Part shown: piece by piece, positions 1 to 12,084 of the stretch
Position numbering within the stretch: the stretch's first letter is position 1
How the letters are laid out: each line of letters begins with the position of its first letter
Source: Sepiola atlantica
Taxonomy: Eukaryota; Mollusca; Cephalopoda; Sepiida; Sepiolidae
Reading direction: 5' to 3'
NCBI GenBank assembly: GCA_963556195.1
Contig: OY744537.1
Location: 22,650,376-22,714,375 of the forward strand
Length of the DNA: 64,000 bases
Program-made: the position numbers and the translations under genes
The notes under the pieces: generated by a model
Told to the model about the DNA's origin: nothing
The model's input: only the letters and a program-made list of their open reading frames with translations
Database searches by the model: none

Positions 1-1500
1 TTAGTTTTCAGTGAAAACTAAATTCTTTCAGAGTTCGCGATCAACCATGTGCTACGCTAAAGAGAGGAAAAATCAGGCTGACAAATATAAGGATTAAGTA
101 AATATTAGAATTAAGTTTTAAATGGCCCTTTTTTTTTTTTTAATTAAAAAAATATATCGAAATAGAAACAAAAAATGATAACTTGTTTTATTAAAAAAAT
201 AATTTAATCTACAACGTTGGACAAACTGGAAGGACACGTAGAAATATGGAATTCATTAAATTGTCGCAAATCAGAAATCTTTTTCTTTATCAAAATAATT
301 AAATATGGTCAGAAAAAGTAAGTTGTAAACGAAATAAAATGTTATTCAATTATATCTAAATAAATCTATTAAATCCTAATGTGAAGTAGTAGTAAGAGTT
401 AAACTGCCATCCTTCTTTACATATTATTTTGAAAATAAATACAAAATACTTAGCATATATCATTCATAAAACTCAGTTATTAGAAATACAAAATAAGGCA
501 ATAAAACAAATAACGCATACAGTTTAAAACGAACGTTATAAATAGATTTTTTAGATCTCATGAGGGATCTGGATATATTTCGTAGTACACGAACGTTATC
601 AACACGTTTTTAGGTAGCATTATTGAGGGATCTCCATATATTTTATACGAGAAATGGGAAAATAAAATAGTTAATAACAGAAAAAAATATCTCAGTATAA
701 TGAAGAAACACATATTTAATACATCTCAGATTTAAATGATGGTTTCATGAACTTGAAAATAAGAGATTATTCCGATTTTCACGGACGTTAAAGGAAACTT
801 TACTCACCGCCATTCTCGCTAAACCGGAAAGGCCGATCGGCGCAGTGACTGATGGGAAAAAAACGGAAATCGGTTTCCGTAGGTTTAGTTTCGAACTTTT
901 ATTTCAAATAAAAAATATATATGATCACAAACTCTAATATATTACGAAATTAAATATTATTTTTATCGAATAACCAACTATTATAAAAGGAAAAAAATCA
1001 TAGACAATTTTTTATACGAACTTTGTTTTGTATTGTATTATCATTACCATGGTAACCAATGAGAAGCTAACAGACAAGTCAGCTGGGATCGAAGTGTAAA
1101 TTATTTCGTCCTCGGTCAGGGGAGGAGAAATCCTTATCGACTGGGGAAGGTTTTATTTTGTGCAATCTAGAGTGCCCCTTGATGAGGAGCTGGATATCCT
1201 CCACGTAAAACCGACCTTGTGTCTCATTCAAGACTCGTCGAGAGACGGTAAAACAAGGGGCAACAATAACTGTCAAATCTCAAGTCGAAGCAAAGATAGA
1301 TAAAAAAAAAAAATTAAATTAAAAAAATACTGGACAAGCGTAGCCTGTTATTAATTTCAGTTAATCTGAAGAAAGTGTTGTGGGCGATCTACACCGAATG
1401 TTGTTAAAGCACAAATTTAGCAGCGAGCGAACAGAAAATCAACCTCAGGCCGTCTATTTTACCATGATTATAAAGATCAACGTGTAGTATGGGGAGTAAA
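1..1500. other. AT-rich intergenic DNA
   Basis: I see no gene here. The first 21 bases form a perfect palindrome with a one-base centre (TTAGTTTTCA-G-TGAAAACTAA). A weakly conserved 60-bp direct repeat lies at 529-650. The rest is poly(A)/poly(T)-rich DNA with a slightly less AT-rich patch near 1080-1280. Confidence 0.7.
529..650. repeat. Two-copy 60-bp tandem repeat
   Basis: Two units begin ACGAACGTTAT at 529 and 589. Both carry a GAGGGATCT block followed by a CATATATTT or GATATATTT stretch. The period is 60 bp with scattered substitutions, so the duplication is old. No function is visible. Confidence 0.65.
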
Positions 1501-2077
1501 TTTGTAGATTAACAGACACCTACCCCTATCCCCCAAAATAAGATTCTACTCTTTTTAGGCGATTACGTGTGAACATCCTGAAAAAATTGGTGGGAAGAAG
1601 AAAAAAAACAATTATTTTAGAAGTGGGAGATCTCAGCTGCTTCGTATATGAATTTAACGTATTTCCAGGCAATTCTAGCTTTTTAGTGCAGTTAGCCAAT
1701 TTTTTGTACCACTAACCTTAAGTCCGAGTAACAAGGTCGTAAAACTACGCGTAATCGTCTAAAAAATAGACCCCACCCCCCACAAAAAAACCGCACAGTA
1801 TTGATCTCCCATGACATTGCAAAAAGAAAAAAATGATAGCAAAAAGAAAATTTGGTTAACTGCTCTAAAACGTTAGAATGGCCCAGAATGCGGGATCATT
1901 TTATGCTAAATATATGAAACTGGTTCAACACTCTAGATTCTAAAATAATTGTTTGTTTTTTTATTGTTGTTTTCTTTCTTTCTGCCAAATTTTTTCAGTG
2001 TGTTCACACGTAATCGCCTAAAAAAGTAGAATCTCAGTTTTGAAAATGGTGATTGAGTAGAGAGTGTTAATCTACAA
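1501..2077. mobile_element. Foldback/MITE-like element with ~125-bp inverted arms
   Basis: The left arm (about 1501-1625) and right arm (about 1931-2077) are reverse complements. Both share TGTAGATTAACA, GATTCTAC, a TTTTTTAGGCGATTACGTGTGAACA-like block and an AACAATTATTTTAGAA-like block. About 300 bp separates them and no ORF is present. The inner part of the right half (about 1890-1950) resembles the right half of the larger foldback at 48284-49580, including GATCATTTTA and an ACTCTA..TCTAAAAT block. This suggests one foldback family. The ends and target duplication are not resolved. Confidence 0.7.
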
Positions 2078-2442
2078 TAATATCATAAAATAAAATTAAA
2101 ACAATTGGGGATATTTTAATTAGGGTAGCCATAGAGCAATTGTGGTATTGTGTCAACTGCTGTAGTGAATGTGATAAAAAAAAAATGTTCAAAGAATGAA
2201 AAGAACGATGCTTAGACGAATGGGTCAAAATGCGTCTAGTTACGAGAATGATCACCTCCCCACTCCCTACACTTTTGATGGCTTTGTGCCTAATTTGTTG
2301 TAAGTGAAAATAATTTTTTTATTTGCGAATAAATAATTGAAAGTGTAGTATCTGTTCAACCTCAGCAACTCCATCGATCGCATTTCAAATATCAGCTGTG
2401 TAGCATTAACTCCCTTCTCTAACACAATTACACACACATACC

Positions 2443-2970
2443 ACCAGGTGGTGGCAAACTCGATTTATCTCCCCTTATCATGATGCCTGAGGACGTCCTG
2501 ATCTGCCTTATAAAAATGGGATGTATAGACTCGCTCCTTCTCTTTCTCTCTCACAACCTGCTACAGATAACATCAGCCAGACTGTCTCTCTCCCCCTATT
2601 CGGGCTGATGGCTGCTATCACCATGTGCTCACACACACAAAGACTCTATCTTGGTATGTCAGAACTTTTCTCCACTTACACGCATACATACACAATACTC
2701 ATACTGTCTACTATAGACATTTCCAATGGACACTTTGTTTCAACGTTCGGGGACATGCACACATACATCCTTCCACCTACACTTTGTATACGTTTTAATG
2801 TACACTAGTTCATAGTCTGTTCCGCATACAATAAATGTTTTATTGAATTATATTTTCTTCGACTTGTTACTTTGCTTTCATTAGTACATGTTTGTGAACA
2901 CAAATATATACGAGATACCCAATGCTGTGATAGCGTCGACATGGAATTCCGTCAGCTGGTATCTGATCTC
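2443..2970 (+). repeat. LTR-like block (possible solo LTR)
   Basis: The block carries a TATA-like TTATAAAA near 2510, pyrimidine-rich sequence, and an AATAAA signal near 2831 followed by TTGTTACTTTGCTTTCA. It ends near a GATACCC..GCTGT motif. The block at 38415-39045 shares the same order: CCAGGTGG, TATAAAA, AATAAATG, TTGTTACTTTG, GATACCC.GC. Two dispersed copies with promoter-like and poly(A)-like signals suggest an LTR. I cannot fix TG..CA ends or a target duplication. Confidence 0.35.
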
Positions 2971-3582
2971 CTTCCCCGGAACTGTATTAAATTACTGGCC
3001 TGATTTATTTTTTGTCTGGCAACAGGACGCTTGTTGCAGTTTGACTTACTAAACTAGTCCACATGGTCACCTGCTACGGTCAGAGCTGCATCAACTTCAT
3101 CCGGATGTGGACTTGATGACCTGCTCCTACTGATGTTCTAGCGACTTTGTCTAACTGTCAACTAACTCCGCTTGTCCAGCAGTTGACTCAACATGTCCTT
3201 CAACTGCAGTATGACAGAACCATTTCCTCCTTCAGTCCACGGAGCTGTTCTTCAACCATAGTGTAACGTCAACATTTCGACTATCATCGTTAGAGAAGCA
3301 AGCCGACCAGGCACTCAACATCAACATTCCTGCGATGCCGGTGACTGAAGTAACTATTTGCAAATGTACCGTTTGACAAAATGAAATGGTTATTTCAATA
3401 TTCAATCAAATCCTTTTGTTTGTCATCCTTCTTTGCCCATTGCCATGCTGTCTTTGTGTCTAATAAGATTCAAAGACCGACTTCACAGTCCCTCTCTCCC
3501 TGCAACAAAAGAATCACAGGTCGAAGACTGTGTGTTGCTAAACAGAGAAGGGGTACGTATGTTTATTGGTGTTTTGTCTGTA
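2971..3582. other. Unassigned sequence between LTR-like block and (GAA)n
   Basis: This stretch is less AT-rich than its surroundings and could be the 5' part of a decayed retrotransposon linked to the LTR-like block upstream. No long frame or protein motif was recognised. The last part runs into the (GAA)n tract as a retroposon tail would. Confidence 0.3.
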
Positions 3583-3646
3583 GGAAGAAGAAGAAGAAGA
3601 AGAAGAAGAAGAAGAAGAAGAAGAAGAAGAAGAAGAAGAAGAAGAG
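3583..3646 (+). repeat. (GAA)n microsatellite
   Basis: About 21 GAA/AAG triplets are nearly uninterrupted. Short open frames crossing it read as poly-Lys or poly-Arg, which is a simple-repeat artefact. Confidence 0.9.
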
Positions 3647-4556
3647 AGGTTATCATTAGCTTGATTAGAAAAACAAAACTCTTCTCTTATATTTTCTTAA
3701 AATCACTTTTATTCATATCTTCACTTCACCAACAAAAAGTAAGAGGCCATGAACAGGTTTAAGTTACAGGTTAAGAAAAACTCCCATAGCAAACAGAATA
3801 GGATGAGTGCATATACATCTGCCCTTGACGGGTCTTAAATTCAACTGTTCTGCGCACCCCCACATTTGCTCGGCTTGACGTCTTCGATCCGACAAACTGA
3901 AAGGAAGGAAAAAAGGTGTATATACAGTTCAACGGAAGTACCTCCCACGCAAAGTGTTCTGATTAGATAATGTATCAGTAACTCTGCTTTTTTATGCCAA
4001 CCTTCTGATCCCAACGAACTGTTACCTACAACATTCGAGAAATACACATCAACAAATCAAAATTCTGGTGTTATTAAAAAAAAATTTGATTCTGGGTGTA
4101 CTAAAAAATATGGAAAGATATTACGTATCATTGTACATAAGTAGATATATATATATATTTTTTCTTACATGGTTTTCGCTGTATAACATTTTATCAGAGA
4201 ATTTTATCTTCAAACATGTACCCAAAAAAATACACAAAAAAAGGCGATTTATTTAAAAAACACATAAAAAAATGGAAGTAATTGATTATTAATAGAATAA
4301 AATTTAGTATACTTCACATTCAATGTTTACTCTCAAAAACTACTTCCTTCAAACTAAAAACCTTTGCGACATTTTTGTTAATGTCCCCTCGTGGCCTGTA
4401 TCTAGCTTTCAATACACCGCATTGTCTTTCAACCCACATGCACAGAAATAAAGATGGCGGCTTTAGGGTTTTTGATGCCCAAATACTATCATGCCCAAAT
4501 TAATATTTATCTTCCTCTCTCATCAGTTGCTCATTTTTAAACAATAAATAAATAAA

Positions 4557-5163
4557 TAGCCGCACGTGCGTGGTCCCCCTCTGTATGTAACTCGATGTAG
4601 CGAGTGTAAAATGCAATAAATTTGGGCAATTTGGGGCATTTTTGACCCCCTTTGATCCCCTGAGGGCGCGAACCAGAATTTTTCTGAGGTCAAGGATGCT
4701 CATTTTATATCCAGAACAATTGCCTCTACATTTTGGCCAAGTTTCAGAAAAATTGAATGGATGGATTAAACGTTATGGGAGAAAAGGGTCATTTTTTGCC
4801 ATTTTAGGGTGCTTTTAACCCCCTGGGGGCGCGAACCAGATTTTTTCCAAGGTCAGCGATACTTATTTTCTATTAGGAACAATTGCCTCCACATTTTGGC
4901 CAAGTTTCAGAGAAATTGAATGGATGGATGAAAAGTTATAGGGCAAAAAATGTCATTTTTTGCCATTTCGGGGCTTTTTGACCCCCTGGGGGGCTAACCA
5001 GATTTTTTTTTCAAAAATCGGAGAATGTCACTTTCTAACCTGACCAAAGTTACAAGTTCATGCAAAATTTCAGAGAAATTCAATAGATGGTTGCGGAGAA
5101 AAATCCGGACGGACGGAAATGCCTCAAAACATTAGTTCTCCGATTTATAAAATCAGGGGACCA
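4557..5163. repeat. Dispersed repeat family A, copy 1, with internal ~165-bp units
   Basis: This is one of three copies (others at 11292-11869 and 23138-23770). Each starts with a GCGCATGCG-like motif followed by TGGTCCC, and ends with a small hairpin (CCGATTT..AAATCGG type) followed by GGGGACCA. The body holds about three degenerate units, each with a GACCCCCTGGGGG-like block, GCGAACCAGA, an ACAATTGCCTC-like block, AAGTTTCAGA and a GATGGAT motif. The TGGTCCCC/GGGGACCA ends are inverted, but similarity continues 5' of them, so the true end is unclear. It appears non-coding. Confidence 0.8.
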
Positions 5164-6347
5164 AATAAATGAGTAAAGGATTTTTTAGCTTTGCACCATA
5201 ACATGATAATTGAATAAATTTGTGGCCAAATATTACCTTATGTTCTGTTCATCACTGGTCACATAAGTAGCTTTTCATCCTGCTTTATTTTCATTCAAAA
5301 TGTCCTTGTCTCGCCAAGTGATGGTTTCAGTTTTTCTTAGGGAAGTGAAGACGCAATATTTTACAAATGCTTCCCAGATTTCATCCTTATTTCGTTCTCC
5401 CCTTAGGAGTGATTTGCTTCTTTTGAAATCTGCGTCTTTCGTTTACACTTTTAGTTTATTTTAATAAACTCCTCATCTTGTTCAAACATATTTTTGACAC
5501 TTGCTTATTGGAGTTACATTTGTTCCTAGCAAATATAAGCAGCAGTTCGATCCCAGTTCTCGCCGGTGACACCCATGTGTGTGGAAACCAAGATGGCGAC
5601 TTGTGATTTTTGGTGCCCAAAAGAAAGATCACGCCAAAATAGTTTCTTGTAAGAAGAGGCAACCATGTTGAGATAATTTTCTTTCCCCCTCCCCGCACAG
5701 TACAACAATTAAATAACTTTGCAACTCAATTTAACCTTTCTTTGCGCTATTTGATTTTTCTAAGCATAGCTATGCATTTTTTTTTTTAAAAAGAATTTTC
5801 ATGCATGACTTATTGGAAATTTTTTTTTTGTGTGAAAGTTTAGACATATATTTTTTATTATAAAATTTTCGTCTGCGATATTAATTTTTATAATTTTTTA
5901 TTCTGGAATTTTTTGTCTTTAGTATTAAATTTTATATTTCTTCCCTGTTTATCATGAGTCTTAATGGAAACCCTTTTACAATGGCGATTTCCCATACGGT
6001 GGCAGACCTTTCCTTTCACTGCTGAGTTAAATACAGACTCCATATACACGGACATATTGAAGGCTATTAAGCAACTTACTATAGGTAGAGATTTTCGAGT
6101 TATGCACAACAGTACAGACTGACCTATACTCCTTATGTGTAACAGTCGAGACTGATATGTATTCCTCGTGCGCAACAGTACAAACTTACCTGTACTCCAC
6201 ACTTGCAAGAGTGCATACACACATACATTACTGACTTCAACCTCAGGGTGTAAACCACTCTCCCATATTCACCTTTAGTCAAGTTGCTCAATCGTTGGAC
6301 TTGCAGCTATGCAGACACTTCATGTGGATATTCATTGTTGCAGATAT
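5164..6347. other. Intergenic DNA without a supported gene
   Basis: This stretch is mostly AT-rich. A short patch at 5570-5650 (AAGATGGCG, TTTTTGGTGCCCAAA) resembles one at 4445-4500, suggesting remnants of an older repeat. No coding region is supported. Confidence 0.6.
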
Positions 6348-6531
6348 CCCTACCCTACCCTACCTTACCCTACCCTACCCTACCCTACCGTACCCTACCC
6401 TACCCTACCTTACCTTACCCTACCCTACCTTACCCTACCCTACCCTACCCTACCCTACCTTACCCTACCCTACCCTATCCTACCCTACCTTACCCTACCC
6501 TACCTTACCTTACCCTACCCTACCCTACCCT
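6348..6531. repeat. (TACCC)n pentanucleotide array
   Basis: About 37 units of CCCTA/CCTTA run without frame change. The complementary unit is TAGGG, one base short of the TTAGGG metazoan telomere repeat. Long frames across it read as Thr-Leu-Pro-Tyr repeats and are artefacts. Confidence 0.95.
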
Positions 6532-6794
6532 TATGTGTAGACACAAACTGGTAGATTCACATACTAAACTATCAATACCTCTGGTACATCTCCGTCTTCT
6601 TCTTGAACGTTTGCAGTGTTGCCATGTTGGAATAAACCCTATTAAATGTATTTCAGTACTATTTCTTCACCTGAGGACAACCTTCGTCAAATATCTTTTG
6701 ACAAATCATCTGCAAATTTCAGTACATTTCCATCCATACAGCAGATGAACAAGCCTTCATTCCTGAAGCTCACCACGAAGCTGTCTTTTCTTCC

Positions 6795-7067
6795 TTGCAT
6801 GGACTAGCTCACCTCAGAATTTCTGTCGCAGTGAAACTTACTTCAGCTAGAATCTTCTGGCCAAATAAGAGACGTGAAATCACTGTCTGGACCGTTTCCT
6901 GTTTATCCCGCCATAAATCTACTGTGCAAAGACACATACGAGCCCCACTCGGAACTTTCAGTACTCCTGATGCACAAACCTTGGCAGGCCAACCAAAGCT
7001 ACTCCTACATTGTTCTCTTTTCAACAAAAGAACTGACATTTTCAGATCGAAACGAACGTTTATTTAA
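6795..7067 (+). pseudogene. Ty3/gypsy integrase N-terminal fragment
   Basis: The 90-residue frame contains a series typical of the linker after the gypsy integrase zinc-binding domain: an A-R-I-F-W-P motif, then D/E-I-x-x-W-T-x-S-C-L, then R-H-x-R-A-P-L-G-T-F and P-D-A. The first cysteine of the C-x2-C pair is kept (SCL) but the second is replaced (SRHK). No catalytic D,D-35-E core follows. It is a decayed scrap of a gypsy element unlike the intact one at 56782-60983. The next 100 bp, with an AATAAAG signal near 7130, could belong to its 3' end. Confidence 0.6.
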
Positions 7068-7711
7068 ATGAATGTTTGTTGAAATTTGCATGTTCGTTTA
7101 AATTTATTCTCATGTGCTGCTATTACCAATAAAGAACCTTTTGTTTTTATCGGCTAAAAGTCTAAGTGTGAGTAATATAGCAGTTACGTGATTGAGATCT
7201 ACTTACTTTTGTACTAATATGCAATCACCCGCGTAAGGATTGGTATGTGGTTTGGTCAGATAACACAGGTATGTCCAAACTCACGTAGTAATACATCAGG
7301 TAATTAGAACACTTGGCACATAGCTTGCACATGCACACCTTTTAGCCACCTCAGCCCAAGCTACTTTCGTACCTAATATGAACAGCTCCAGCCGCGATGC
7401 CAACGTAACAAGACGTCACATTTCCTTGTTCGTCTCTCGTCAGTCATGACAAGAGGCAAGACAAAAGACCTGAACTCAATTCTATTCTCATAGCAATACA
7501 TGCTGGCTTAACCAACCTATCGTATATTCTTGTGTGACCAACACTCCTTCCGGTTCCTATTCTGTGTTGATGAAACTGTCAAATAAATTGATTCAATTGT
7601 AGAAAAGATGTTTATTTTTTAACTGGAACTCTGGTGACCCTCTTTTCTTCTTCATCTAAAGCAACGCCAGTCAGATGAATACAGACACTGCAACCCTACT
7701 ACTCAATCTTG
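7068..7711. other. Intergenic DNA with possible LTR end
   Basis: AATAAATTG near 7583 is followed by GGAACTCTGGTGACCC near 7626. The reverse complement of 13050-13075 holds the same GGAACTCTGGTGAC motif just after a TATTTTATTT stretch. A shared poly(A) signal followed by this motif suggests an LTR 3' end plus leader. No ORF is supported. Confidence 0.3.
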
Positions 7712-8552
7712 ACATTCTTCACCATAAACTCTACATATATCATGTAAATTTCACCATAAACTCTACATATATCATGTAAATTTCACCATAAACTCTACAT
7801 ATATCATATAAATTTCAGCATAAACTCTACATATATCATGTAAATTTCACCATAAACTCTACATATATCATGTAAATTTCACCATAAACTCTACATATAT
7901 CATGTAAATTTCACCATAAACTCTACATATATCATGTAAATTTCACCATAAACTCTACATATATCATGTAAATTTCACCATAAACTCTACATATATCATG
8001 TAAATTTCACCATAAACTCTACATATATCATGTAAATTTCACCATAAACTCTACATATATCATGTAAATTTCACCATAAACTCTACATATATCATGTAAA
8101 TTTCACCATAAACTCTACATATATCATGTAAATTTCACCATAAACTCTACATATATCATGTAAATTTCACCATAAACTCTACATATATCATGTAAATTTC
8201 ACCATAAACTCTACATATATCATATAAATTTCAGCATAAACTCTACATATATCATGTAAATTTCACCATAAACTCTACATATATCATATAAATTTCACCA
8301 TAAACTCTACATATATCATATAAATTTCAGCATAAACTCTACATATATCATGTAAATTTCACCATAAACTCTACATATATCATGTAAATTTCACCATAAA
8401 CTCTACATATATCATATAAATTTCACCATAAACTCTACATATATCATGTAAATTTCACCATAAACTCTACATATATCATATAAATTTCACCATAAACTCT
8501 ACATATATCATATAAATTTCACCATAAACTCTACATATATCATGTAAATTTC
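7712..8552. repeat. 32-bp minisatellite, ~26 copies
   Basis: The 32-bp monomer joins CACCATAAACTCTAC and ATATATCATGTAAATTT. Units are nearly identical, with two recurrent variants (ATGTAAAT to ATATAAAT, CACCATAA to CAGCATAA). These variants sit mainly at the first few units and in 8220-8520. The array is non-coding. Confidence 0.95.
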
Positions 8553-10194
8553 GAAGACGCAAGCTGGAAGCAAGCAAAACTTCCTTTGAGTTTCATCAGT
8601 TGAACGTACGTTCAACGGCAGACTTGACCCGTTCAACATAATTTTCTTCATTCTCTTCTAGTCAAGAATTAAAAAATGAAATAATCGATGGATACTCTTA
8701 ATATTCTTTCAAAAAAACGTACAATATCTGTGACAAAAAATCACTTTGCATCTCACTGGAGTTGTCAAAACAAAAAAACTAGAATAAAGCAAAATGTGTG
8801 GCGAATTTCACTAACTTGAGTGTCTTTCTAGATCAGCAACGTCTTGCGTATCTACAAACTTTGTTACCGCTGCGTACTCGTGCCTGGCTTAACGCAGTGT
8901 TCTTCTCATCTACTGGTATTCTTCTAGATTACACTCAAGTTAGAATTCGTTTTGGACTTGAACTATATTAGCGTCACGAATGATAAGTTTAGTTTGCATA
9001 CACTCTCCTGTCATCGTAATGCTGGTTGCTTTCCAAGACTTGCAGTAATAAACAATATGATCTGAAGAGGACTCTATTCAGATTGGTTCTCTTCCCAAAT
9101 CGCTATTTTCTCCTTTAAGGGGAGAAAGTCATTGATTTGAGATGCTGCTTGTGGCGACACATTTCCCATTTACAATTTGGTTTCTCCTTACAGACAAACA
9201 CATTCTTTTACCTTGGACAATTTGAACTTTCATTCTTTACAAACTCTTTATCGGTTGTTGTCTTAACAAGTTGTCTATACTAAATCAATATATTTTCGTC
9301 TATTTCAAATCCCGTATGCAACATACCGGATAGATAATTTAAGACGTTAATATGCATTACCAAAACAACGCAAGAAAAATGCTGACCTCAACAGAAAAAT
9401 TGGTGACCTTAACAGGCTAATGCTTTTACTATCATTGCAGATGGTAGCGGATCCACCCCCCCCCCCCTCTAAAAAATTATTCTGTCTTTAAGAAGCTATT
9501 CTATAAATAAAATATTAAAAATAACAAAAATAAACATTGTAACAATAATTTCTTTTTACGTTTTGCTGTACAATTTTACCCAATGTTGGGGCTAATGAAC
9601 GGCTTGTTTTTTTCTCGACTTCAACCTGGAATTAGGGTTAGTGCCTGCCAGTCCGGATTTAGGTTTAGTGTTAATGAAGGGTATGTATGACTTTTTAAAT
9701 AATTTTATTCCATATATGATAACATTTATCATCATATTTGATACTTGTGTTATCCTTTTTGTTTTAGAACTACTAGTATTGGAAACGTGTGCAAAGTGAA
9801 CATAAAATACAGGACGCTGATTGGATAACTAGATATTTTACTTGGGTATCATAAAGAGAAATTGCACCTTACTTTCGTTTTTTGTATACAATACTTGACT
9901 ACTGTTTTTAAATTAAAAGTAAAGGTCAAGTATTATAGGTCATTTATGCTATTAGAGAACAAAGAAAAACATTAAGTTTCTTCACAAGCCCTTCTTGTAT
10001 CAAAGAACCCATTAGAATATTAAAATAACAAAGAGAGAACTCTACTGAAAGAAATTATTGATTCCCAGCAATACACTTTAACAATAAAAGGTAAAAGCAG
10101 TTAAAGTAAAAAAAAAAGCAATGAATTGAATGTGTTATGTGATTGGTTGTAAGTTGGTAATGGCAGTTTTGTAGAAAAAACAACCCATGGTAAA
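8553..10194. other. AT-rich intergenic DNA
   Basis: No gene is supported. An 18-bp perfect palindrome, GTTGAACGT-ACGTTCAAC, lies at 8599-8616. A poly(C) run sits near 9456-9467. The rest is AT-rich with scattered stops in all frames. Confidence 0.6.
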
Positions 10195-10202
10195 AAATAA
10201 AG

Positions 10203-10331
10203 GGTGCTTTTTTACATTGGGGCCCGTGCTAACTTTGACCCCGTCGTTAAGGTCAGGGTCAAAGTGAGGGTTAGAGTTAGGGGTTAGGGTAAGAGTCGAA
10301 GTTAGCATGGGTCCTAATGTAATAAAGTACC
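10203..10331. mobile_element. 129-bp MITE, hairpin type, with 8-bp TSD
   Basis: Roughly 39-bp inverted ends pair with a few mismatches (GGTGCTTTTTTACATT against the complement of the right end, GGTACTTTATTACATT). They enclose a core with TTAGGG-like triplets. The 8 bases on each side (10195-10202 and 10332-10339) are both AAATAAAG. An 8-bp duplication is the size made by hAT-type transposases. No ORF is present, so it would need a transposase from elsewhere. Confidence 0.85.
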
Positions 10332-10339
10332 AAATAAAG

Positions 10340-11291
10340 TTTAGCTTACTCTATTCTATAAACTGTTAAAAATAAAAATTTTCTAGAAAGAAATTATCAG
10401 AAGGAATAAATTTTAGTCAAATTTTATCAAATCCAATTTAATTGGTCTCCCCCAAAAATAGCAAAGTGCAACAAGCCATGTAAAAAGACAGATGGAAGAT
10501 ATTTACATCCACATACAAGTCTGAATGTTTGTCCAATGCCGCTTTAGACATGGATATAGTAGTCATCGTCACGACCTCCTCTGGTGTGTTGTTCCACAGA
10601 GTAGAAACATGAACAGAGAATGCTGGCTTTCTTCTACTGGGCCGAAAGTGACGTCACATAAGAAAGGCTTTTATTTCGGCAGGACATGGAACACAACTGA
10701 ATACAACAAAACCATCGTTAAGAAAAAGAGTTGAAAAAAAATTTGACGTCAAATATTAAAAAAGGGTTCCATATCGCTGTGAGTTGGAAGAGACGCGCTT
10801 ACACGTCCGCTTTGGTTGGCATCTTCAATCCAACTCATACAGATACGGGGAAAACATGTCGTAGTCTAACAGAAGGGCATCCCACGCGAGATGTTTTCAT
10901 TGGGCAACAGTTCAATCACTCCATGTAGAAACATTACTTTACATAGAAAGAAAATAGTCCATCAAAATGTAACTGCTATAAATGCAATAACTGAAATAAA
11001 ATGATATTATGTTTTATATTCACTCTAATAAATGATTGAATATTGTAGAAATGTAAATATACTATTCAATTGTTTGTTTTTTTACAGTAAGATAATAAAA
11101 AAGAAAATAGAAAATATATACAGTCAATAAGAATTAGATAGCATGGTGGTGGTCAGTGGTGTTTTATATACGAAATGACTGCATATACAGTTACTGTATA
11201 TGCAAGAATAAGCTTATGTATACAATGGTTACTATTTACATGATCGAACATAATTTCATGTTGCGCTGATGCAAAGAGTAATAAACAACAA
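10340..11291. other. AT-rich intergenic DNA
   Basis: I see nothing supportable here. Short open frames near 10525-10930 have no recognisable motif. Confidence 0.5.
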
Positions 11292-11869
11292 GCCGCGCAT
11301 GCGTGGTCCCTCTCTGTATGTAACTCGATGTGGCGAGTGTAAAATGCAATAAATTTGGGCAATTTGGGACATTTTTGACCCCCTGGGGGCGCGAACCAGA
11401 ATTTTTCTGATGTCAAGGATGCTCATTTTATATCCAGAACAATTGCCTCTACATTTTGGCCAAGTTTTAAAAAAAATGAATGGATGGATTAAACGTTATG
11501 GGAGAAAAAGGGTCATTTTTTGCAATTTTGGGGGCTTTTGACCCCCTGGGGGCGCGAACCAGATTTTTTCCAATGTCAGCGATACTTATTTTCTATTAGG
11601 AACAATTGCTTCCACATTTTGACCAAGTTTCAGAGAAATTGAATGGATGGATGAAAAGTTATGAGGCAAAAAATGTCATTTTTTGCGATTTCGGGGCCTT
11701 TTTTATCCCCTGGGGGGCTAACCAGATTATTTTTCAAAAATCGGAGAATGTCACTTTCTAACCTGACCAAAGTTACAACTTGATGCAAAATTTCAGAGAA
11801 ATTCAATGGATGGTTGCGGAGAAAAATCCTAAAAACATAGGTCCTCCGATTTTATAAATCGGGGGACCA
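11292..11869. repeat. Dispersed repeat family A, copy 2
   Basis: It has the same order as the copy at 4557-5163: GCGCATGCG and TGGTCCC start, GACCCCCTGGGGGCGCGAAC blocks, GATGGAT motifs, and a terminal CCGATTTTATAAATCGG hairpin followed by GGGGACCA. A short internal deletion removes the GGACGGACGG segment near the end. Confidence 0.85.
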
Positions 11870-12084
11870 ATTATTATTCTAGCTTTGATAACAAAAAGTT
11901 GTTTCTCGTTTTTGAATGGTAAGAATGAAGTGCATCATTTTAATGACTACTCGACAAGAAAAGATAAATCAACATTCAACTATTCATCGACTATTCGTGA
12001 ATAATGGACGAATACAGTGTAAGAACCATGAGTTTGTCGGGGACCTTGCTATGTTCAATAACGAACGACAATCATGATAGAAGA

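Noticed and set aside
1079..1276. Minus-strand 65-residue frame in a slightly GC-richer patch
   Set aside because: It has no motif, no good splice context and no homologue I recognise, so it is too short to call as an exon.
6284..6748. 154-residue Thr-Leu-Pro-Tyr-rich frame
   Set aside because: It is a translation of the (TACCC)n array. All three frames are open because the 5-bp unit has no stop.
7712..8552. CRISPR array
   Set aside because: The repeats are directly tandem without unique spacers, and the sequence is eukaryotic. It is a minisatellite.
11153..11416. Conserved minus-strand frame shared with 22980-23273
   Set aside because: The similarity comes from the shared family A repeat. 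The frame is broken in the third copy and the flanks differ.
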